From the NCBI RefSeq assembly GCF_036108815.1, contig NZ_CP107985.1:2046001-2110000 (forward strand): 64,000 nt of DNA, in the 5' to 3' direction. This document shows positions 56,962-64,000 of this stretch, in pieces. The number at the start of each line of letters is the position of its first letter. The stretch's first letter is position 1. The notes under the pieces are model-generated. The model searched no databases. It was not told where the DNA came from and was given only the letters and a program-made list of their open reading frames with translations. The position numbers and the translations under genes were made by a program. The stretch is from Streptomyces sp. NBC_00353 (GTDB lineage: Bacteria; Actinomycetota; Actinomycetes; Streptomycetales; Streptomycetaceae).

Positions 56962-57717
56962 TCAGCCACGGCGGGCCGGCCTGTCGAAGTGCCAGCCCTC
57001 GGCTCTGAGCAGGGGGATGAGCCGGTCTACGGCGTCGACGGTCTGGCTGCGGTCGCCTCCCCCGTCGTGCATCAGGATCACGGCCCCGGGCGTGATGCCC
57101 TCCTCGACGCGGCGGACGAGCTCGTCGGTGCCGGGCGGTTCCCAGTCGCCGATCGCCAGGCGCCATCCCAGCGGCTGCATCCCCAGGTCGGCCGCCACCT
57201 GCGAGGTCTTGCCCCAACTGCCGTACGGTGCACGGAAGTAGGGGATCCGTGCGCCCGGCGCGGCCCGGCGTATCTCGGCATTGGTCCGCTCCAGGTCCGC
57301 GCGGATGTCCTCCGCCGACCAGGTGCCCATGTCGTCGTGGTGCATGGTGTGGTTGCACAGCGTGTGGCCGCCAGCGACGATCGCGCGCACGAGTTCGGGG
57401 TGTTCCTTGACATGGTCGCCCCACAGGCAGAACACCGCCTTGACGTGGCGCTTGCGCAGCACTTCCAGCAGGCGAGGGGTGTCGGCAGGGTTCGGGCCGT
57501 CGTCGAAGGTGAGGGCGACGGCCCTGCCGCCGTGCCGGGTGGAGTCGACGACCTGGGCGTTGGCCTGCCGGGCCTGGGCCGGCCCCGCCACGGTCAGTGC
57601 GCCCAGACACATTCCGCCGGAGAGCAACAGGGGTGTCGCGAGACGGCGCAGCCGGCGTGCGCGCCGGGAGCGCGTCCTTTCACGGACGGCCCTCTCGGTG
57701 GTGCTGGTGGTGGTCAA
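56962..57717 (-). CDS. Polysaccharide deacetylase (NodB domain, exported)
   Basis: 251 residues from TTG 57717, with GGAAG about 5 nt upstream; no better start lies in frame near the signal peptide (LATPLLLSGGMCLGALTVAG, cleavage near AQARQ). NodB motifs: motif 1 ALTFDDGPNPADTP (catalytic Asp pair), motif 2 GHTLCNHTMHH (HxxxH zinc ligands), motif 3 RAPYGSWGKT, motif 4 GDWEPPGTD, motif 5 ILMHDGGGD. Carbohydrate esterase family 4 removes N-acetyl or O-acetyl groups from peptidoglycan, chitin or xylan. A cysteine in the signal (GGMCLG) is not a clean lipobox. Shares a likely transcript with the SGNH gene. Confidence 0.85.
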   Translation of the reverse strand: MTTTSTTERAVRERTRSRRARRLRRLATPLLLSGGMCLGALTVAGPAQARQANAQVVDSTRHGGRAVALTFDDGPNPADTPRLLEVLRKRHVKAVFCLWGDHVKEHPELVRAIVAGGHTLCNHTMHHDDMGTWSAEDIRADLERTNAEIRRAAPGARIPYFRAPYGSWGKTSQVAADLGMQPLGWRLAIGDWEPPGTDELVRRVEEGITPGAVILMHDGGGDRSQTVDAVDRLIPLLRAEGWHFDRPARRG

Positions 57718-58109
57718 GCTGCTTCCTTTCCTGGCGTTGCCGGGCCCGACGCTCCGTCGCGGCAAGGCCGTCCCGCCGGCGCGAGCCGGGACCTCGTCGG
57801 AATCCTCCGGTCGAGCGGGGAGAACGTAGAAAGGCCCGGCGCCGACGTCAAGAGCGGTCCATTGCTCCGTCCAGGGGTGCGTTTTTGCAGGTCACAGCTG
57901 TTTGAGGAGGCCTGTGGGGGCTGGTCGCCGCCACATACCCGGTGAAAAAACGCGATGTTGTCGGGTGGGAGCCGTGGATCTCCCGACACCCGTCTGATGA
58001 CCTGGGGGAACGTCCATGACACGGTCTCACCGGACGCCACGCCGTCTCACGGAACGCCGTCCCCGTACCCCGTACTCCGTACTCCGTATGCCGACGATCG
58101 GAGCAGGAC
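57718..58109. other. Divergent intergenic region
   Basis: 392 bp between the deacetylase (minus) and the esterase (plus), with both promoters. Contains GTGAAAAAACGCGATGTTGT near 57940 as the least GC-rich spot, and the heptamer repeats at 58061-58088. No gene recognised. Confidence 0.45.
58061..58088. repeat. Four tandem heptamers upstream of the esterase
   Basis: CCCCGTA, CCCCGTA, CTCCGTA, CTCCGTA end to end, 21 bp before the esterase start codon. The reverse complement (TACGGGG twice) appears inside the gene at 58779-58792. Confidence 0.8.
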
Positions 58110-59066
58110 ATGCTCTCGCGCCACCGGTTCGATCCCGAACTGGCCGCCGCGCTCGTCATGATGCCCGAGGTCGACATCTCCGATGTGGACATGGCCCGGG
58201 CCGCGCAGGCGGAGCAGCTGGCCGCGGTGGTCGCGGCGGCGGACACGACGGGGGTGGATGTCGAGGAGGTCTCCGTACCCGGCCCGGACGGCGCACCGAA
58301 CCTACGGCTGCGCATCTACCGGCCGCAGGGGGTACAGGGGCTGCTCCCCGCCGTCTACAGCATCCACGGCGGCGGCTTCGTCCTGGGTTCGCCCGACGTC
58401 GATCACGACTGGAACCTGTTGCTCTGCCGGGAGTTGGCGGCGCTGGTGGTCTCCGTCGACTACCGCCTGGCCCCCGAGCACCCCTTCCCCGCCCCACTGG
58501 AGGACTGCTACGCCGGGCTGCGCTGGCTGGCGAAGAACGCCGGCGGGACGGCCGTCCGGGCCGACCGGATCGCGCTGTGGGGCGACAGCGCCGGAGCCGG
58601 TCTCGCCGCCGCACTGACCCTGCTCGCCCGTGACCGCGGCGGGCCCGCGGTCTGCTTCCAGCATCTGTGCAGCCCCGCACTCGACGACCGGCTGGAAACC
58701 CCGAGCGCCCGGCTGTTCACCGACACGCCCGTGTGGAACCGGCGCAGCGCCCGCCTCAGCTGGGACGCCTATCTCGGGTACGGGGTACGGGGTACCGCAG
58801 ACGTATCCCCTTACGCCGCCCCCGGTCGCGCCGGGACCGTCACCCTGTCAGGGCTGCCGCCCGCGTACGTCTCGGTCATGGAGTTCGACCCGCTGCGGGA
58901 CGAGGGCATCGACTACGCCCGCGCCCTGCTGGCCGCGTCGGTACCCACAGAGCTGCATCTGATCCCCGGCACTTTTCACGGCGCGTGGGCCGTGGAGCAC
59001 GCCGCCGTCATACAGCGCGCGACCGATGAGGCGATCACGGTGCTCCGCAGGGCGCTGGGGCGATGA
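58110..59066 (+). CDS. Alpha/beta hydrolase of the hormone-sensitive-lipase family
   Basis: 318 residues, ATG after GGAGCAGGAC. HSL signatures: SIHGGGFVLGSPDVDHDWNL (oxyanion HGGG), WGDSAGAGLAAALTLLARD (catalytic Ser in GDSAG), EFDPLRDEGIDYARALLAAS (Asp) and PGTFHGAW (His). The N-terminal cap begins SRHRFDPELAAALVMMPEVD. No signal peptide; cytosolic esterase acting on small acyl esters, perhaps acetylated sugars or drugs. Convergent with the PucR-type gene, separated by a hairpin. Confidence 0.9.
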   Translation: MLSRHRFDPELAAALVMMPEVDISDVDMARAAQAEQLAAVVAAADTTGVDVEEVSVPGPDGAPNLRLRIYRPQGVQGLLPAVYSIHGGGFVLGSPDVDHDWNLLLCRELAALVVSVDYRLAPEHPFPAPLEDCYAGLRWLAKNAGGTAVRADRIALWGDSAGAGLAAALTLLARDRGGPAVCFQHLCSPALDDRLETPSARLFTDTPVWNRRSARLSWDAYLGYGVRGTADVSPYAAPGRAGTVTLSGLPPAYVSVMEFDPLRDEGIDYARALLAASVPTELHLIPGTFHGAWAVEHAAVIQRATDEAITVLRRALGR

Positions 59067-59083
59067 GCCGGTGCGGGCTCATC
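59062..59083. terminator. Hairpin shared by the convergent esterase and PucR genes
   Basis: GATGAGCC, 6-nt loop, GGCTCATC; it overlaps the stop codons of both genes. Confidence 0.5.
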
Positions 59084-60338
59084 CGCCGTCGCCGGCGCCG
59101 TGGCCGCCATGTCCGTCGCCTTCGCTTTCACCTTCGCGGTCCTCGGACAGCCGCAGCGCGTACAGCGCGAGTTGGGCGCGGAACCGGTCCTGCGGGTCGC
59201 GCAACCGCCACCCCAACTCGTCCTCGACGTGCGCCAGACGGGCGGCCACCGAGCTGTGGTGCAGGTGCAGTTCCGTGGCGGCCTGGCGCAGCGAGCCCGT
59301 ACGGCAGAAGGCGGCCAGGGCATCCAGAAGGTCGCTGCCGTGCCCGGACCTGCCGCCCCGGTCAGCGCACTCCAGCTTCGCCAGCCTCCGTACGTCGGCC
59401 TGGGCGCGCAGCCGGTCCACCGGGATGTCCGCCAGCAGTGCGACCGGGCCGAGTTCGTCATGGTCGGCCACCGCCTCCTCCGGGGTGCCCGTCCCCGCAA
59501 ACCGCAGGGCCGCGCGCGCCTGTGCCCAGGAGTCCCGCGCGTCCAGCGGATCGGCGCCGCCGCCGACTCCCACACGTATCGCGTGCGCGGACCTGCGGGA
59601 CGGCCCCCGGTCGCGGAGGCGTTCACGCAGGGCCGTACGGAGCTCCGCGGCCGGTGAGGCGGTACGGCCCGAGGGCTCGTCACCGGGCGCGGAACCGGCC
59701 GGGTAACCGATCGGTCGCTGTACCAGCACCGCGCCCACGGACCCGACCTGCGCCACTCGGACGATGCCGTGCAGCGAGCCGCGCCCCAGCAGCGCCACCG
59801 CCTCCACCCCGACGTCCGCCCCCGGGCCACCGGACACCGCGGCCACCCGCAACGGCGCCTCGGGGTCCAGGCCCAGCAGCCGCAGAGCGCGGGCCCGGTC
59901 GGAGGCATCCTCCCGCCCGGACAGCACCAGCTCGACGAGCGCCGGATCGGCGGCCGAGGGCACCCGGGTCTGCCGCGGCCGGCCCGCCAGCACCCGCGCG
60001 GTGATGGCCATCCACTCCAGGACCAGTTCGTCGAACGGGCCCGGCGCACCGGGCCGCTCCAGCCAGACGCGTCCGTCCGGCTCCAGATCGACCCGGCCGG
60101 ATACCTGCTCGGGTGCGCCCGGCAGGGCGACACCGGCCGAACCGAACCGCGCCGAGCGGCCGTCGGGCAGCTCCAGCCCCGCGGCGCACCCGGCCAGCGC
60201 GGCGGTGGACCGGGTCAGGGACACCGGATCGAGACCGCCACCGAGCAACGCCTCGAAGTGGGCGATCACGCGGACGGCGGTGGCGGCATCCGCATCCAGT
60301 GCCGACAGCCGCAGCAGCAGTCCCTTCACGGCCGTCAT
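59079..60338 (-). CDS. PucR-type helix-turn-helix regulator
   Basis: 419 residues from ATG 60338. The C terminus carries a PucR_HTH_30 domain: LDALAAFCRTGSLRQAATEL, HLHHSSVAARLAHVEDELGW, RLRDPQDRFRAQLALYALRL; preceding it a GGDEF-like/central region (HAIRVGVGGGADPLDARDSW, AQARAALRF) as in CdaR/PucR proteins, and a variable N-terminal sensor (LALLLR/LSALDADAATAVRVIAH). Activators of this class respond to small molecules. The tail is His/Gly-rich (EGDGHGGHGAGDGG). The MITE-like element starts 2 bp upstream of the start codon, so the native promoter has probably been displaced. Confidence 0.85.
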   Translation of the reverse strand: MTAVKGLLLRLSALDADAATAVRVIAHFEALLGGGLDPVSLTRSTAALAGCAAGLELPDGRSARFGSAGVALPGAPEQVSGRVDLEPDGRVWLERPGAPGPFDELVLEWMAITARVLAGRPRQTRVPSAADPALVELVLSGREDASDRARALRLLGLDPEAPLRVAAVSGGPGADVGVEAVALLGRGSLHGIVRVAQVGSVGAVLVQRPIGYPAGSAPGDEPSGRTASPAAELRTALRERLRDRGPSRRSAHAIRVGVGGGADPLDARDSWAQARAALRFAGTGTPEEAVADHDELGPVALLADIPVDRLRAQADVRRLAKLECADRGGRSGHGSDLLDALAAFCRTGSLRQAATELHLHHSSVAARLAHVEDELGWRLRDPQDRFRAQLALYALRLSEDREGESEGDGHGGHGAGDGG

Positions 60339-60339
60339 T

Positions 60340-60507
60340 CTAAGGGCTGTGCCGTAATCCCTGGCGGGCGCGCGACGACAGCTACGGCACCTCGTCGCAT
60401 TGTCGGAACGCCCGAATACGCCCGGTATGAGGACGCTCCTCCGCCTTGCGATGCACCGCATCCGACGCCGCGCCCCGATCCACCAGGGATTACGGGACAG
60501 CCCGTAG
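60340..60507. mobile_element. MITE-like element with 28-bp terminal inverted repeats
   Basis: The ends CTAAGGGCTGTGCCGTAATC... (60340-60367) and its inverted partner at 60480-60507 agree at 25 of 28 positions and enclose 112 bp without an ORF of its own. The core GGGCTGTCCCGTAATCCC resembles, from memory, ends of IS5-family insertion sequences of Streptomyces; an internal deletion derivative (MITE) is the simplest reading. No clear target duplication beyond CTA/TAG at the edges. Confidence 0.6.
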
Positions 60508-60551
60508 GAAGGAAGAGACCATGACCGACAGATCCATGCACAGACTCGCCT

Positions 60552-62366
60552 TCAGCGCAGGTCGGCCCGCGCGGGGCTGCCGTCGAGGAAGCCGCCCGAC
60601 TGGTGCTGCCACAACTTCGCGTAGGAACCGTCCGACGCGAGCAACTCCTGGTGGGTGCCCTGCTCGACGATCCGTCCGCGGTCCAGGACGACGAGCTGGT
60701 CCATGGTGGCGACCGTGCTCAGCCGGTGCGCCACCACAAGCGCCGTCCGCCCGTCCATGAGCCGCCACAGCGCCTCCTGGACGAGGATCTCGCTCTCGGA
60801 GTCCAGGGCGCTGGTCGCCTCGTCGAGCAGCAGGATCGGCGCGTCGCGCAGGATCGCCCTGGCGAGGGCGACCCGCTGGCGCTGTCCGCCGGACAGCTTG
60901 ACACCGCGCTCGCCCACCATGGTGTCGAAGCCGTCCGGCAGCGCGTCGGCGAACTCCGTGACGTGCGCCGCCTCGGCCGCGCGGCGGATCTCGGCATCGG
61001 TGGCGTCCGGCCGGGCGAACGCGAGGTTCTCCCGCAGCGTGCGGTGGAACATCGCCGGGTCCTGCGGCACGTAGGCGATCAGGCTGCGCAGGTCGGCCTG
61101 ACGCAGCCTGCTGATGTCCTGACCCCCGATCAGGATCCGGCCGGCGTCGATGTCCGTCAGCCGGAGCAGCAGCCGGGTGAGCGTGGTCTTGCCCCCGCCG
61201 GACCGGCCGACGAGACCGATCTTCGCCCCGCTGGGCACGGCCAGGTCGAGGCCCTCGAAGAGCGGCTTCCCGCCCCCGTGGGCGAAGTTCACCTGCTCGA
61301 AGCGGACGTCGGCGGCCTGGGACAGCAACGGCTCCGGCGACGCCGGGTCGAGCACGGTCGGCGGCGTCAGCAGCAGTTCGGTGAACTGCGCGGCCTCCGT
61401 CATCGAGCTCTCCAGGCGGCGATAGATCTGGTTGAACTCGAACATGATCCGCGTCGCGTTGCTGTAGTACGTGAAGGCGACCACGACCGCCTCCACGCCG
61501 TGCCCGCCCCCGCCGAGCGTGACCGCGAGCAGCAGGCCCAGCGCGTTGGTCAGCACGGACATCGGCGCGACCAGTGTGTCGATGCGCAGGTTGCCGTAGT
61601 CCCACGACCTCAGCGTGAGCCGCCGCGACTGCGCGACGCGGGACCGATGCTCGGCGGCCTCACGTTCCTGGGCGGCGAACGCCTGGACCGTGTCGATGTT
61701 CGTCAGGCTGTCGGCGACGTGGCCCGACACCCGGGCGATCGCCTCCTCGCGCTGCTTGACGAGCGCCTGGCGGCGACGGATGAGGGGCACCACGCACAGC
61801 GCCGTCAGTGCGATCATCGCCAGGAGCCCGACTACGAGCAGCGGGTCGTAGCGCCACAGCACCACCGACCCGAACAGCAGCGGCACGAAGCTTCCCACGA
61901 CCGAGAACGTAAGCGTGTCGATGAACTCCTCGAAGCGAGAGGCGAAGCTGAGGACCCGTTTGGTCAGCGACCCGGCGAAGTTGTCATGGAAGAACGCGGC
62001 GTCCTTGGCGAACAGCTCGTCCATGCCGATCACGTACAGGTGCTCGATGGCGAGGGCGGCTACGCGGTTCAGACAGTGGAAGCCGATACGCCACAGCGTC
62101 TCCGCGAACAGAAGGACGCCGGCGAAGCCGAGAACGTAGGGCAGCGTCGAACCGATGGAGATACCGTTGTCGTCGGCGATTCGGCCGACGAGCTTCGCGA
62201 CAACCAGCGGCGCGATGTAGTTGATACCGATGTTGCCCAGCGCCGGCAGCAGCATCGCGGGCACCGTCAACCGCGGGCACCGGGCCAACTCCCGTCCGTA
62301 GTAACGAAGTGCGAGGAGTACCGAGCCCCTGCTCCGAGGAGCCTCGCGCGATTCAGGTAAGCCCAT
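60552..62366 (-). CDS. ABC exporter, fused membrane and ATPase domains
   Basis: 604 residues. Six-helix membrane domain (LTVPAMLLPALGNIGINYIA, STLPYVLGFAGVLLFAETLW, SVVGSFVPLLFGSVVL) and ATPase domain with GLVGRSGGGKTTLTRLLLRL (Walker A), LIAYVPQDPAMFHRTLRENL (Q-loop), ERGVKLSGGQRQRVALARAI (signature), ILLLDEATSALDSES (Walker B) and VVAHRLSTVATMD (H-loop). Homodimeric exporter of the ABCB type; substrate unknown. Start ATG 62366 with GAGGTTGGG upstream; a longer frame to 62495 is Arg-rich and unlikely. Ends 45 bp from the MITE-like element. Confidence 0.9.
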   Translation of the reverse strand: MGLPESREAPRSRGSVLLALRYYGRELARCPRLTVPAMLLPALGNIGINYIAPLVVAKLVGRIADDNGISIGSTLPYVLGFAGVLLFAETLWRIGFHCLNRVAALAIEHLYVIGMDELFAKDAAFFHDNFAGSLTKRVLSFASRFEEFIDTLTFSVVGSFVPLLFGSVVLWRYDPLLVVGLLAMIALTALCVVPLIRRRQALVKQREEAIARVSGHVADSLTNIDTVQAFAAQEREAAEHRSRVAQSRRLTLRSWDYGNLRIDTLVAPMSVLTNALGLLLAVTLGGGGHGVEAVVVAFTYYSNATRIMFEFNQIYRRLESSMTEAAQFTELLLTPPTVLDPASPEPLLSQAADVRFEQVNFAHGGGKPLFEGLDLAVPSGAKIGLVGRSGGGKTTLTRLLLRLTDIDAGRILIGGQDISRLRQADLRSLIAYVPQDPAMFHRTLRENLAFARPDATDAEIRRAAEAAHVTEFADALPDGFDTMVGERGVKLSGGQRQRVALARAILRDAPILLLDEATSALDSESEILVQEALWRLMDGRTALVVAHRLSTVATMDQLVVLDRGRIVEQGTHQELLASDGSYAKLWQHQSGGFLDGSPARADLR

Positions 62367-62788
62367 CCCAACCTCGTGTTGTCGTGCGGCAGCCCGCCGT
62401 GCGCCTCTCGGGGCATGCCGCTGTCTCCATGGCCGTGCGGAGCTCCGGTTCGAGTGAGTGCCCGCGCTCGGGTCGTCCTCCGACAGGCGGGGCACGACGA
62501 CAAAGCCCCCCGCGCAGATCGCGGCGACGCCACCGTGCGAGTACGGGCGGGCCAGGAATCACAGTGTCCCGCGACGGCGCCCGCAGAGTCCAAGCGTTTT
62601 TGTTCAGCAGGCGACACACCGCACACGAGTGCGACCCTGGCCGGACAGGCGTGGCCGGCGGCACTCATGCGCCCGTCACATGAGTGCCGATACGCCGACC
62701 GCCCGAATCCGTCGGGCGGCCATGGTCTCGACTGCGCGGCGATGTGCCTGTTCTCCGGTGAGGATGACAGGCGCCACGAGCCCGTGGA
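62367..62788. other. 422-bp gap without a supported gene
   Basis: Between the acyl-CoA dehydrogenase stop and the ABC exporter start, both minus-strand. Frames are Arg/Pro-rich noise. The exporter promoter should be here; no repeat or RNA gene was seen. Confidence 0.4.
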
Positions 62789-64000
62789 TCAGAACCACTC
62801 GGGCCGGCTGTCCGCCGCGGTGCGGTCCAGGCTGTCGAGCAGGTCGAACTGAGGTCCCGTACGCGGTAGTTCCACGCGGAAGAAGTACCGGGCCGCCTGT
62901 CGCTTGCCCTCGTGGAAGTCGTCCGTGCCGTCCTTGAGCGCGAGGAACTGCTCCAACCAGATCCAGGCCAGCACCACGTGGCCGACGGCTTCCAGGTAGA
63001 CGGAGGCGTTGGCCAGGGCGGTCGCGGGGTCTCCGGTCGACCAGAGCCCGGCCGTGGTGCGCCCGGCTCGGGCCGCGGCCTGCTCCAACGACGCGGCCAG
63101 CTCGGCCGCCTCGCCGCCGCCCGCCGTGGCGCGGGCGACGGTTGCCGAGATGGTCTCCAGGAGCAGACGCAGCCCTGCTCCGCCGTTCGTGACGACCTTG
63201 CGGCCGAGCAGGTCCAGTCCCTGGATCCCGTGCGTGCCCTCGTGGATGGCGTTGAGACGGTTGTCCCGGTAGAACTGCTCGACGTTGTACTCGCGGGTGT
63301 AGCCGTAGCCGCCGTGCACCTGGATGGCGAGGTCGTTGGCGGCCAGGCACCACTGCGACGGCCAGCTCTTGGCGATGGGCGTCAGGACGTCCAGCAGCAG
63401 CCGGGCGCGTGCGCGTCCGGGCTCCTGCTCGGCGGTGCGTTCCTCGTCGAGCAGGCGGCTGCAGTAGAGGCTGAGCGCGAGGGCGCCCTCCACGTAGCTC
63501 TTCTGTGCCAGCAGCATCCTGCGTACGTCGGCGTGCTCGATGATGGGGACCTGCGGGGCGTTCGCGTCCTTGCCCGTCAGCGGTCGGCCCTGCGGGCGGG
63601 TGCGGGCGTAGTCGAGGGCGTGCAGATAGCCGGTGTAGCCGAGCGCCGTGGCTCCGAGCCCGACGCCGATGCGGGCCTCGTTCATCATGTGGAACATGTA
63701 CGCCAGCCCGTGGTGGGCCTCGCCCACGAGGAAGCCCACGGCGCCCGGGGCGCCGCCCGGGGTGTGCCGGCCCTCGCCGAAGTTGAGCAGGGCGTTGGTG
63801 GTGCCGCGGTAGCCCATCTTGTGGTTGAGGCCGGCCGGCACCACGTCGTTGCGCTCGCCCGGGCTGCCGTCCGGCTCGACCAGGAGCTTGGGCACGATGA
63901 ACAGCGAGATGCCCTTCACGCCCGCCGGCCCACCGGGGATCCTGGCCAGCACCAGGTGGACGATGTTCTCGCTGAGCTCGTGGTCACCGCCGGAGATCCA
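62789..64000 (-). CDS. Acyl-CoA dehydrogenase, C-terminal part (5' end outside window)
   Basis: About 404 residues before the edge, entering in the middle of the beta domain (WISGGDHELSENIVHLVLAR, GVKGISLFIVPKLL). FAD/substrate motifs of the family follow: MGYRGTTNALLNFGEG, MFHMMNEARIGVGLGATALG, IEHADVRRMLLAQKSYVEGA, CLAANDLAIQVHGGYGYTRE with YNVEQFYRDNRLNAIHEGTH (catalytic base region), and then an extra C-terminal domain of the type in PF12806 (LWSTGDPATALANASVYLEA). This matches the long bacterial ACAD group (about 600 residues). Oxidises an acyl-CoA at alpha-beta. Confidence 0.92.
   Translation of the reverse strand, partial: WISGGDHELSENIVHLVLARIPGGPAGVKGISLFIVPKLLVEPDGSPGERNDVVPAGLNHKMGYRGTTNALLNFGEGRHTPGGAPGAVGFLVGEAHHGLAYMFHMMNEARIGVGLGATALGYTGYLHALDYARTRPQGRPLTGKDANAPQVPIIEHADVRRMLLAQKSYVEGALALSLYCSRLLDEERTAEQEPGRARARLLLDVLTPIAKSWPSQWCLAANDLAIQVHGGYGYTREYNVEQFYRDNRLNAIHEGTHGIQGLDLLGRKVVTNGGAGLRLLLETISATVARATAGGGEAAELAASLEQAAARAGRTTAGLWSTGDPATALANASVYLEAVGHVVLAWIWLEQFLALKDGTDDFHEGKRQAARYFFRVELPRTGPQFDLLDSLDRTAADSRPEWF

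Noticed and set aside
60522..60760. Plus-strand ATG with AGGAAG just after the MITE-like element (MTDRSMHRLAFS...)
   Set aside because: The frame quickly becomes antisense to the ABC exporter and has no recognisable family; at most a truncated gene start.

Overview
This is chromosomal DNA from a high-GC actinobacterium, almost certainly a Streptomyces. The signs are very GC-rich codon use, many GTG starts, 4-bp ATGA/GTGA gene overlaps, Tat-type secreted enzymes, and DUF6230/DUF6114 and DUF5947/DUF6084/DUF6893 families typical of that genus. No rRNA, tRNA, CRISPR array or intact prophage was seen.

Layout. 1-8.8 kb is a loose accessory stretch: a DUF6230-DUF6114 membrane pair (cut by the window edge), a HAD phosphatase, a glycine-rich exported protein, an SPFH protein, a universal stress protein, a GNAT acetyltransferase and a CsbD-like protein. 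Between them lie decayed genes (an IS5-type transposase scrap, a SpoIIE phosphatase scrap, a DUF427 scrap) and a 52-aa candidate cysteine peptide followed by a perfect 36-bp palindrome.

8.8-24.2 kb is a complete minus-strand [NiFe]-hydrogenase island of the group 1h (formerly group 5, high-affinity, atmospheric H2) type. In transcription order it is hypX, hhyS, hhyL, a NifU-domain protein, DUF5947, DUF6084, an unrecognised 482-aa protein, a maturation endopeptidase, a 34-aa DUF6893 microprotein, hypA, hypB, hypF, hypC, hypD and hypE. Most joints are 4-bp overlaps, so it reads as one operon that makes the enzyme and all its cofactor machinery. HypX implies that the active-site CO ligand can be made aerobically. 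HypB carries its histidine-rich tail at the C terminus.

24.4-37.0 kb holds DoxX, a 2,4-dienoyl-CoA reductase with a PadR regulator, a DMT transporter/PAP2 phosphatase pair divergent from a TetR regulator across a nested operator, an SDR dehydrogenase, an SPFH/NAD-kinase-like gene pair, an ABC exporter preceded by small ORFs, a Nudix hydrolase and an FBP (EF-G-binding/FusB-like) protein.

37.2-47.3 kb is a sugar-use locus: a DeoR-HTH/LacI-sensor regulator, an ABC sugar importer (lipoprotein plus two permeases), a 2-hydroxyacid dehydrogenase, a GH2 beta-galactosidase and an unusual alkaline-phosphatase-superfamily/HAD fusion. 47.4-57.7 kb is a run of minus-strand secreted enzymes: a DUF3472-like protein, two tandem PL8 polysaccharide lyases, a gametolysin-like metalloprotease with three N-terminal repeats, an SGNH hydrolase and a polysaccharide deacetylase. 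Together 37-58 kb looks like a scavenging region: extracellular lyases and protease cut polymers, and the importer and LacZ handle sugars inside. 58-64 kb holds an HSL-type esterase convergent with a PucR-type regulator whose start abuts a MITE-like element, an ABC exporter, and the 3' part of an acyl-CoA dehydrogenase.
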